11,044 bases of DNA from JAJZQD01 sp021847735 (lineage in GTDB: Bacteria > Bacillota > Thermincolia > Thermincolales > UBA2595). Below the pieces are notes generated by a model. The model was not told where the DNA came from. It ran no database searches and worked only from the letters and a program-made list of their open reading frames with translations. This document shows positions 5,881 through 11,044 of the stretch, in pieces. The stretch is from the NCBI GenBank assembly GCA_027324025.1, contig DAHVYW010000022.1:1-11044 (forward strand). Direction: 5' to 3'. Position 1 is the first letter of the stretch, and each line of letters opens with the position of its first letter. A program made the position numbers and the translations under genes.

Positions 5881-6003
5881 AAAAAAAAGGAAGAGGCAGG
5901 TGTGTTCCGCAGAGCGGTCTGACGTCGTCGCTTAACCACTCCGCAAGGAGTGGTTAAGCGAACGGTGTTGTTGCCGCTCGGAGGAATACACCTGCCTCTT
6001 CCT
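5881..6003 (-). terminator. probable tldD terminator formed by repeat copy B and its arms
   Basis: Read on the minus strand, a 21-bp stem (6003-5983 with 5908-5888; one C-A mismatch on this strand) is followed by eight T's (from A's at 5881-5888). It begins 49 nt after the tldD stop. The plus strand has no matching T run directly after the stem, so unlike copy A it is one-directional. The loop of this terminator is the whole structured repeat. Confidence 0.65.
5896..5995 (+). repeat. 100-nt structured palindromic repeat, copy B
   Basis: Gapless partner of 4264-4363 with 12 differences. Pairing: 5896-5908 with 5983-5995 (one G-U), GCA/GGA internal loop, GAGCGG (5912-5917) with CCGCTC (5974-5979), the same TCT/GTTG internal loop, GACGTCGT (5921-5928) with 5962-5969, a bulged A at 5961, and a perfect 14-bp central hairpin 5929-5942 with 5947-5960 closed by a GCAA (GNRA) loop. 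Relative to copy A, two central pairs change on both sides (G-C to C-G and C-G to T-A). Five single changes sit at paired sites and keep or restore pairing, and three fall in unpaired bases. This pattern points to selection for, or mechanistic maintenance of, the fold. Confidence 0.85.
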
Positions 6004-6051
6004 AGCCTTTTGCCCAAAGCCAAAAGGTTATCTTTTAAGAACAGTCCGTTT

Positions 6052-7479
6052 TCACATCCTTCTTATTCGCTTAACCTGCGGGCTGTTTTCATCCCCGTGG
6101 GCCGTACCTCCGACAACAATTTCGGGAATATGAATTGTTGGCTGAGCATCTGAGACCGGCACTCCCTGCCCGTCTTTGCCGCATGTCCCAATGGTGAAAC
6201 CGAGGTCACTGCCAACCATATCCACTATCTGCAAAACCTCCGGCCCGTTGCCCGTTAAGGTAGCCCCCCGTACCGGTCCGGCAATTACACCGTCTTTGAT
6301 GAGGTATCCTTCGGCGACATCAAAGACAAAGTCACCATTGGTCGTATTCACCTGACCCCCACCCATTTTCTTGACCAGGAGGCCATTTTTCACGTGTTTG
6401 ATGATTTTCTCCGGGTCGTCTTTGCCAGGAGCAATATATGTATTGCTCATCCTGGGAATGGGCTTATCCTGGTATGACTCTCTCCGGCCGTTGCCTGATG
6501 AATCCTTTTTCTCACGCATAGCCGTCAGGCGGTCATACATAAAGTCTTCAAGAATACCGTCTTTTATCAAAACTGATTTCTGCCCCGGGCTGCCCTCATC
6601 GTCGAACCTGAAGGACCCGTATCTCCCCTTGATTGTGGCATCATCAATAACAGTGACTGAATTGGACGCAACTTTCTCTCCCTTGCGGTTGGCGTAGACT
6701 GACAGTCTTTTTTGTACCAGGTCAGCCTCCAGCCCGTGGCCACAAGCTTCATGGACCATAGTCCCGCCTGCTTCCCCAGCCATCACAACGGCCATTTTAC
6801 CGGCAGGTGCAGGCCTGGCCTCCAGCATTTTGACTGCCCGCCCGGCCGCTTCGTTGGCCACATCTTCGGCGGCATATTTCTTAAACAGTTCGAAACCGGC
6901 AAAGCCTCCGACGGCATTGTAACCTGTCTGGATGATACCGTTATCTGAAGCCACAGTATTTATCATGAACCGTGTCCTGACCCTCTGGTCCTGCACATAG
7001 TCACCTGAAGAATTGGCTATTGTCACATTCTGGATGACATCTGCTATGCCAACAGAGACCTGTTTAATCCGGCTGTCGTATTCCCTAGCCGCTTTATTAG
7101 CCCTGTTGACCATACCCACTTTATCGTCAATACTGACTTTATCCGGCATTTCCGTGATCGAGAAATCCACAGTGGGCTTCACTTCCCGCAAATCAAAGGA
7201 AACATCCTTTTTCCCGCCGGCCGAAGCGGCACTGACAATCCTGGCTATCTGGCTGAGGCCTTCCCTGGACAGGTCGTTGGTATACGCATAGGCTGTGGTC
7301 TCGCCGGAAACTACCCTAATTCCCGCCCCAACATCGATACCAGAATTAATCCTCTCAATTTTGTCCGCTTCACAAGCCACACCAACGGTTTTCTTTTCTT
7401 CAATGAAAATATCGGCAAAATCGCCGCCTTTGGCAGCAGCTAACTGAAGAACTTCCTGTAAGTCGCCCTTTGATAACAC
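6052..7479 (-). CDS. tldD: TldD, catalytic subunit of the TldD/TldE metalloprotease
   Basis: The zinc-bearing half of the cytoplasmic TldD/TldE heterodimeric protease, which cleaves unfolded or small peptides and matures some ribosomally made peptides. The HExxxH motif is HEACGH at residues 243-248. The third metal ligand expected from the E. coli structure is C433 in GTCGKDGQGVPVSDAQPTI. The C-terminal glycine-rich segment and SSGNGRRESYQ are typical. Length from the chosen start is 475 residues (E. coli 481). The frame stays open to 7572, but that would add 31 residues unlike the family. I chose GTG at 7477-7479 because GGAGGTG lies 5 nt upstream. TTG at 7480-7482 is too close to that site. 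It lies 95 nt after aroB, with candidate promoters in the gap, and is followed by a terminator made from repeat copy B. No peptide substrate gene is visible nearby. Confidence 0.94.
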   Translation of the reverse strand: MLSKGDLQEVLQLAAAKGGDFADIFIEEKKTVGVACEADKIERINSGIDVGAGIRVVSGETTAYAYTNDLSREGLSQIARIVSAASAGGKKDVSFDLREVKPTVDFSITEMPDKVSIDDKVGMVNRANKAAREYDSRIKQVSVGIADVIQNVTIANSSGDYVQDQRVRTRFMINTVASDNGIIQTGYNAVGGFAGFELFKKYAAEDVANEAAGRAVKMLEARPAPAGKMAVVMAGEAGGTMVHEACGHGLEADLVQKRLSVYANRKGEKVASNSVTVIDDATIKGRYGSFRFDDEGSPGQKSVLIKDGILEDFMYDRLTAMREKKDSSGNGRRESYQDKPIPRMSNTYIAPGKDDPEKIIKHVKNGLLVKKMGGGQVNTTNGDFVFDVAEGYLIKDGVIAGPVRGATLTGNGPEVLQIVDMVGSDLGFTIGTCGKDGQGVPVSDAQPTIHIPEIVVGGTAHGDENSPQVKRIRRM

Positions 7480-7504
7480 CAAAACACCTCCACTGCCCAT
7501 ACAT

Positions 7505-7549
7505 TTTTTATCCGATTTATTGTTTGCTGTAAACTGTCGTACTATACCA
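7505..7549 (-). promoter_or_regulatory. candidate tldD promoters in the aroB-tldD gap
   Basis: Two overlapping possibilities on the minus strand. One is TTTACA (7533-7528), 17 nt, TAAAAA (7510-7505), which would give a leader of about 20 nt. The other is an extended -10, TGG-TATAGT (7549-7541), with a TTGACG lying 20 nt upstream of the TATAGT hexamer, a spacing too long for normal SigA use. Either would let tldD be transcribed apart from the aro genes; read-through from aroB is also possible. Confidence 0.4.
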
Positions 7550-7574
7550 AATGCAGCAACTCCAGCCGTCAACC

Positions 7575-8657
7575 TTAGGATTGTGCGGCCAACACCTCAT
7601 ACAAAACCGAATGGGAAACATCAGCTACAATCCTGACCCTGCCAATAGTCTCAGGTAATATGTACCTCACCTTGCCGGCCAGGGTTTTTTTGTCATGATA
7701 CATGCTTTCAACTATATCCACAGGGTTGAGCCCGCCGAATTTTTCCGGCAGCCCAAACAGCCTAATGAGGTTTTGCAGCCTTGTTTTTTCAGTATTTGAG
7801 AACATCCCCAGTTTGACAGCCACTCCGGCTGCCGAAATCATACCAATGGCTACAGCTTCGCCATGAACGTATTTCTTGTATCCGGTCAGAGCTTCAAAAG
7901 AATGACCAAAGGTGTGACCAAAATTCAGAATAGCCCTCAAGTTCTGTTCTGTTTCATCCTCTTCCACTACCCTGGCCTTAATTGAACACGACGTACTGAC
8001 TACCCGGGTTATTTGGTGCGGGGCAAGGCCAATGACTGCCAGGTACTCCTGTTCCAGGAAATCAAAAAAATCACGGTCCCAAATCACGCCGTACTTGATG
8101 ACTTCAGCCATTCCCGCCCTAAACTCACGTTCCGGGAGTGTGTTGAGAGTGTTTATATCGGCATAGACCATTTTCGGCTGGTAGAAAGCCCCAATGATGT
8201 TTTTGCCCTTCGGGTGGTTAACTGCCACTTTCCCGCCCACACTGCTGTCAACTTGGGCCAGCAGGGTGGTAGGAACCTGAATAAACGGGATTCCCCGCAT
8301 GTATGTCGCAGCCACAAACCCCGCCAAGTCCCCGATTACCCCTCCCCCCAAGGCCAGGATGGCACTGTTCCGGTCAAGGCCATTGTCGAAAGCAGTATCG
8401 TAAAGCAATTTCGCCGACTCCAGGGACTTGTATTCTTCCCCGTCAGGGATTTCACCCATACAAACCTCAAAACCCGCTCCAGTCAGGCTGTCCAGCACTG
8501 TCTGCCCATACAGGCCAAAGACAGTCGGGTTTGTCACCACCATGATTTTGGGGCCGGTTTGCAGCCTTTTAACAAATTCACCTATTCCAGACAGAATATT
8601 GTTCCCTATATAAATCGGGTAGCTCTTTTCACCCAAGACTACCTCTATGGTTTTCAT
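7575..8657 (-). CDS. aroB: 3-dehydroquinate synthase
   Basis: Converts DAHP to 3-dehydroquinate, the second shikimate-pathway step, using NAD and a divalent metal in the cytoplasm. The 360-residue length is typical. Seen are the NAD-binding glycine motif GGGVIGDLAGF (104-114), the RGIPFIQVPTTLLAQVDSSVGGK block (121-143), and the three metal ligands E185 (AEVIKYG), H248 (FGHTFGH) and H265 (YVHGEA). The frame extends to 8744 into aroK. MKTIEVVLGEKSYPIYIG is the usual family N-terminus, so the ATG at 8655-8657 is preferred, although its ribosome site (TTTGGAAA) is weak. An ATG at 8676-8678 is an alternative adding seven residues. It lies 43 nt after aroK and is probably translated from the same message. 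Confidence 0.95.
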   Translation of the reverse strand: MKTIEVVLGEKSYPIYIGNNILSGIGEFVKRLQTGPKIMVVTNPTVFGLYGQTVLDSLTGAGFEVCMGEIPDGEEYKSLESAKLLYDTAFDNGLDRNSAILALGGGVIGDLAGFVAATYMRGIPFIQVPTTLLAQVDSSVGGKVAVNHPKGKNIIGAFYQPKMVYADINTLNTLPEREFRAGMAEVIKYGVIWDRDFFDFLEQEYLAVIGLAPHQITRVVSTSCSIKARVVEEDETEQNLRAILNFGHTFGHSFEALTGYKKYVHGEAVAIGMISAAGVAVKLGMFSNTEKTRLQNLIRLFGLPEKFGGLNPVDIVESMYHDKKTLAGKVRYILPETIGRVRIVADVSHSVLYEVLAAQS

Positions 8658-8700
8658 CGAAGTTTCCAAACCCGTCATCAGCCTGTACCCGCTCCCTGTA

Positions 8701-9225
8701 TTATTCTTTGGTTTTTGCGCTGTATTCCCTGTATATCCTGCCAACCTCAGCTATCACACCGTCTATTTCCCGGTTTGAAGTGTCGACAGTCACATGGGCA
8801 CCCTCGTAAAAAGACTTCCGCTCCGCCAGCAGACTTTTTATCGTGTGCAGGGGGTCCTCAGTCCGTAGCAGGGGACGGTTTTTTTTCCTTATTACCCTTT
8901 GGTATATTACTTCAGGTGCCGCCGTGAGACAGACTACAATACCGGTTTCCTTTAACCGTTCCATATTTTCGGGATTAAGGACAACCCCGCCGCCGGTGGC
9001 AATAACCTGGCTGTGATTACGGGTAACCCTTCTCACCGCTGCTTTCTCTTCTGACCTGAACCTGACCTCACCGTATTTCTTGAAAATCTCACTCACGGTT
9101 AGGCCGGTTACCTGTTCAATCTCATGGTCGGTATCAACAAATTTCAGACCAAACATTTTGGCCAGTTTCCGGCCAACTGTTGTCTTGCCTGTGCCCATAA
9201 AACCTACCAAAACCAAATTCAGCAT
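8701..9225 (-). CDS. aroK: shikimate kinase
   Basis: Phosphorylates shikimate to shikimate 3-phosphate with ATP. The 174-residue P-loop protein shows Walker A GFMGTGKTT (8-16), the shikimate-binding DTD (31-33) and R57 (VRFRSEE), the GGG loop (78-80), and the lid with NRPLL (116-120) and R136 (AERKSFY). All expected residues are present. The ATG lies only 2 nt beyond the aroC stop, and its site GGAGCAGGTG lies inside the aroC 3' end, so the two are probably translationally coupled. Confidence 0.96.
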   Translation of the reverse strand: MLNLVLVGFMGTGKTTVGRKLAKMFGLKFVDTDHEIEQVTGLTVSEIFKKYGEVRFRSEEKAAVRRVTRNHSQVIATGGGVVLNPENMERLKETGIVVCLTAAPEVIYQRVIRKKNRPLLRTEDPLHTIKSLLAERKSFYEGAHVTVDTSNREIDGVIAEVGRIYREYSAKTKE

Positions 9226-9227
9226 TT

Positions 9228-10385
9228 TTACACCTGCTCCACATAATCCATATAAGAATCATAGTTACGCCGAATTTCTACCATACTGTCCCCGCCGAAC
9301 TTCTCTAAAAAAGCCTTGGCAATTTCAAAGGCCACTACTGCCTCTCCCACCACTGCAGCAGCCGGGACAGCACAGACATCAGACCTTTCCACAGAAGCCT
9401 CATAAGGTTCTTTGGTCAATAAATCCAAACTCTTCAAAGGTTTGTACAGGGTAGGTATCGGTTTCATGACAGCTCTAAGGACCAGGGGTTCACCGTTGGT
9501 AATTCCTCCCTCGAGCCCACCGGCCCGGTTGGTCTCCCGATAAAATCCCCTGGCAGAGTCATAGAACAACTCATCATGGACCTGGGAACCCTTAAGTTCA
9601 CCGGATTTAAACCCAAGTCCGATTTCCACACCCTTTATGGCCTGAAGGCTCATCATAGCTCCGGCTAACCTACCGTCAAGTTTCCGGTCGTACTGGGCGT
9701 GGCTGCCCAACCCTACCGGAAGCCCGGTCACCACTATCTCGAAGACACCCCCCAGGGAGTCCCCCTCCTGTTTGGCCCGGTCTATCTCTTTTTTCATCTC
9801 TTCTTCTGCCTGGGGGTCAGCACACAACAGTGCCGACTGGGCTGATTTCTCCTTTATTTCCTCCGGTCCCAGCCCAACGAGGGAAATGGCCGCAGTGCCA
9901 ATCCTGATAACATGACCGGTAACTTTAATCCCCAATTGCTCCAGCAAAGCCCGGCCTGTTGTACAGGCTGCCACCCTGGCCGCCGTCTCCCTGGCGCTGG
10001 CCCTTTCCAGGATGTTCCGGATATCCCGGTGGTTATATTTAATGGCCCCGGCCAAATCTGCGTGCCCTGGTCTGGGCTTTGTAACAACCTTCTCCTCCAG
10101 ATTGGCGTCAACCCCCGGCGACATAATCTCCGACCAGTTGGCCCAATCCCTGTTTTCCACGACTAAACAAACCGGGCCGCCTGTTGAAAGGCCCCCCCTG
10201 ACTCCCGAGGTAATAGAAACACGGTCTTTTTCAATCTCCATGCGTCCGCCCCGGCCATATCCTCCCTGCCGCCGGGCCAGTTGAATATTTATGTACTCTT
10301 CGGTTAAAGGCACTCCGGCCGGCAGTCCTTCGACAAGGCCGGTCAGGGCCGGGCCGTGGGACTCGCCTGCGGTCAGGTATCTCAT
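9228..10385 (-). CDS. aroC: chorismate synthase
   Basis: Makes chorismate from EPSP using reduced FMN, the last common step to aromatic amino acids and folate. The 385 residues carry the three family signatures: GESHGPALTGLVEGLPAG (7-24) with H10, RPGHADLAGAIKYNHRDIRN (105-124) with H108, and RSDVCAVPAAAVVGEAVVAF (334-353) with D336. RAGGLEGGITNGE (287-299) is also present. The frame opens four codons earlier (GTG at 10395-10397), but MRYLTAGESHGP is the standard N-terminus, so the ATG at 10383-10385 is chosen. AGGAGTGGT lies upstream, a little far. It is the first gene of the aroC-aroK-aroB unit and has a strong promoter about 110-130 nt upstream. It presumably relies on a flavin reductase encoded elsewhere, as no FMN reductase domain is fused. 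Confidence 0.97.
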   Translation of the reverse strand: MRYLTAGESHGPALTGLVEGLPAGVPLTEEYINIQLARRQGGYGRGGRMEIEKDRVSITSGVRGGLSTGGPVCLVVENRDWANWSEIMSPGVDANLEEKVVTKPRPGHADLAGAIKYNHRDIRNILERASARETAARVAACTTGRALLEQLGIKVTGHVIRIGTAAISLVGLGPEEIKEKSAQSALLCADPQAEEEMKKEIDRAKQEGDSLGGVFEIVVTGLPVGLGSHAQYDRKLDGRLAGAMMSLQAIKGVEIGLGFKSGELKGSQVHDELFYDSARGFYRETNRAGGLEGGITNGEPLVLRAVMKPIPTLYKPLKSLDLLTKEPYEASVERSDVCAVPAAAVVGEAVVAFEIAKAFLEKFGGDSMVEIRRNYDSYMDYVEQV

Positions 10386-10427
10386 CAAATCTACCACTCC
10401 TAATTAAATCTATTCATAAGGCAGCAT

Positions 10428-10456
10428 ACTATTTCAGCATGCTTAACAAAAATAGT
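10428..10456 (-). other. small inverted repeat in the aroC leader
   Basis: AAATAGT and ACTATTT (plus strand 10450-10456 and 10428-10434) could form a 7-bp AT-rich stem in the aroC leader RNA, with the palindrome AGCATGCT inside the 15-nt loop. No T-box or trp-type leader features are visible. It may be an operator or without function. Confidence 0.25.
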
Positions 10457-10489
10457 AAAAAACAGCCGGCAGGCCAGGTGTTATTTACT

Positions 10490-10518
10490 ATTATGAGGTG
10501 ATTTATAAGGGTTGTCAA
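10490..10518 (-). promoter_or_regulatory. strong SigA promoter for aroC-aroK-aroB
   Basis: On the minus strand a perfect TTGACA (10518-10513) is separated by exactly 17 nt from CATAAT (10495-10490), which matches TATAAT at 5 of 6. Transcription should start near 10483, giving a leader of about 98 nt before aroC. The -35 begins 21 nt after the pilin gene stop, so the aro genes form a separate unit from the pilin genes, although no clear pilin terminator is seen. Confidence 0.8.
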
Positions 10519-10538
10519 ATTCAGTTTTCATAAGACTG

Positions 10539-10997
10539 TCATTTAATATCCACGGTGCCCAGACCGTTGACCTCAATGGTCTTGGTCGCAGTGCCGTCAC
10601 CCTTGTCACTTAGGATTATCGTATACACCTCAGTTGAAGGGTTGCCATGCGGTTCGAAAACTATAGCCCTGTTCGCAGGAAATTTGGTAATTATAACATG
10701 ACTGTCTATCTCCCGGAGAGGCTCGTCGGTTTCCGGACCGTCTCCGATTTGCCAGGCCAAATGGTAATTGTCGGTACTTAAATGAACTTTATAAGTCCTG
10801 CCGCCGGCAACGGCTTTTTGCCTGGCCAATCTGATTACCCCGGCCAGTTTTTGGGCTTCCGTATCAAGGGCAGCCCCGGTTGTGGCCTCTCTATACCCTC
10901 TCGGCAAAACCATGGCAGCGGCAATTCCCAGCAATAACACAACCACAATGACCTCTATTAAGGTAAAACCCGATTCCGAGGATACTCTCCTGTTCAT
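10539..10997 (-). CDS. type IV prepilin-like protein, GspH/FimT type
   Basis: A 152-residue pseudopilin or minor pilin. The N-terminus shows a short leader ending in G10, then FTLIEVIVVVLLLGIAAAMV, the classic prepilin peptidase site (G|FTLIE) with the conserved glutamate at mature position 5 and a hydrophobic helix over residues 11-31. The C-terminal part is rich in beta-strand pattern, as in GspH/FimT minor pseudopilins, with LARQKAVAGGRTYKVHL resembling the GspH domain start. The ATG follows AAGGGGG. In this type of organism such genes sit in pil/type II secretion-like clusters, so further pilin genes probably lie beyond the right edge. Its exact role in a pilus or secretion system is unknown. 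Confidence 0.85.
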   Translation of the reverse strand: MNRRVSSESGFTLIEVIVVVLLLGIAAAMVLPRGYREATTGAALDTEAQKLAGVIRLARQKAVAGGRTYKVHLSTDNYHLAWQIGDGPETDEPLREIDSHVIITKFPANRAIVFEPHGNPSTEVYTIILSDKGDGTATKTIEVNGLGTVDIK

Positions 10998-11025
10998 GCC
11001 TACCCCCTTAACTGCTGCTAGTAAC

Positions 11026-11044
11026 GGAAGGGTGACGGCCTTCC
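11026..11044. other. short inverted repeat at right edge
   Basis: GGAAGG (11026-11031) and CCTTCC (11039-11044) can form a 6-bp stem just upstream of the prepilin gene. The window ends here, so it could equally be the 3' end of an upstream gene. No frame can be assigned. Confidence 0.2.

Larger units (their letters stand above)
5857..6027. other. cluster of short inverted repeats around repeat copy B
   Basis: Besides the main hairpin, three short inverted repeats are present. AAAAGG/CCTTTT lies at 5857-5871 with a 3-nt loop. GGCAAAA (5878-5884) can pair with TTTTGCC (6008-6014), extending the copy B stem across a small internal loop. CCTTTTG (6006-6012) can pair with CAAAAGG (6021-6027). The last two share bases and exclude each other. 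They may be pieces of the original tldD terminator. Confidence 0.45.

Noticed and set aside
5929..5960. Integron attC-like core: GCTTAAC and GTTAAGC in copy B fit RYYYAAC and GTTRRRY
   Set aside because: Copy A does not keep the match (GGCTAAC and ATTAGCC), the 7-mers sit at the centre of the hairpin rather than its ends, L boxes are absent, and no integron integrase or cassette layout is seen.
4250..6003. CRISPR array or spacer-repeat system
   Set aside because: There are only two copies, each 100 nt and about 1.6 kb apart, with genes between them and no cas genes.
5793..6023. A 76-codon open frame on the minus strand across repeat copy B
   Set aside because: It runs through the palindromic repeat and the promoter of the acetyltransferase gene, with no family match.
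8013..8927. A 304-codon open frame on the plus strand opposite aroB and aroK
   Set aside because: It lies wholly antisense to two genes with all expected catalytic motifs, has no recognisable domain or good ribosome site, and its composition is what the complement of those genes would give.
10386..10489. T-box or attenuator control of the aroC leader
   Set aside because: The leader is about 98 nt, with no T-box sequence, no leader peptide rich in aromatic codons and no terminator with a T run after a strong stem.

Overview
This is an ordinary-looking chromosomal window from a Gram-positive anaerobe, most likely a member of the Peptococcaceae/Desulfotomaculum-Pelotomaculum type of Clostridia. 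The basis is a roughly 50% GC content, strong AGGAGG-type ribosome binding sites, SigA-type promoters, and the neighbourhood of a pilin gene, aroC-aroK-aroB, aroQ and an M24 peptidase. In many Firmicutes aroQ and this peptidase sit just upstream of efp, which would lie beyond the left edge. The genus is an inference from context.

Layout, read in the main (minus) direction from the right edge: a type IV prepilin-like gene (10997-10539); a clear SigA promoter (about 10518-10490); aroC, aroK and aroB (10385-7575), tightly packed; tldD (7479-6052); a palindromic repeat copy (B) that also looks like the tldD terminator; a short N-acetyltransferase of the ArgA type with its own extended -10 promoter and intrinsic terminator (5750-5292); an exported or membrane-anchored protein of unknown function (5179-4400); a second copy (A) of the palindromic repeat; a short plus-strand island holding a Cys-less carboxymuconolactone-decarboxylase-like protein (3920-4216) and an internally deleted MFS transporter (3365-3826); then minus-strand tldE/pmbA (3047-1704), aroQ (1619-1182) and an Xaa-Pro peptidase (1144-71).

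The aro genes encode four shikimate-pathway steps: 3-dehydroquinate synthase (AroB), type II dehydroquinase (AroQ), shikimate kinase (AroK) and chorismate synthase (AroC). TldD carries the HExxxH metalloprotease motif and TldE lacks it, as expected for the heterodimeric TldD/TldE protease. Here the two genes are about 3 kb apart, separated by the acetyltransferase, the exported protein and the plus-strand island.

The most unusual feature is a pair of same-orientation 100-nt elements (4264-4363 and 5896-5995) that align without gaps at 88 of 100 positions. Each folds into one long multi-part hairpin. Their differences include two full compensatory base-pair swaps and several G-C/G-U exchanges. 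The flanking arms are unrelated between the copies, yet each pair of arms is perfectly self-complementary, and each copy abuts A/T runs typical of terminators. I know of no named family that matches. It could be a palindromic mobile repeat that inserts into terminator hairpins, or a structured RNA.
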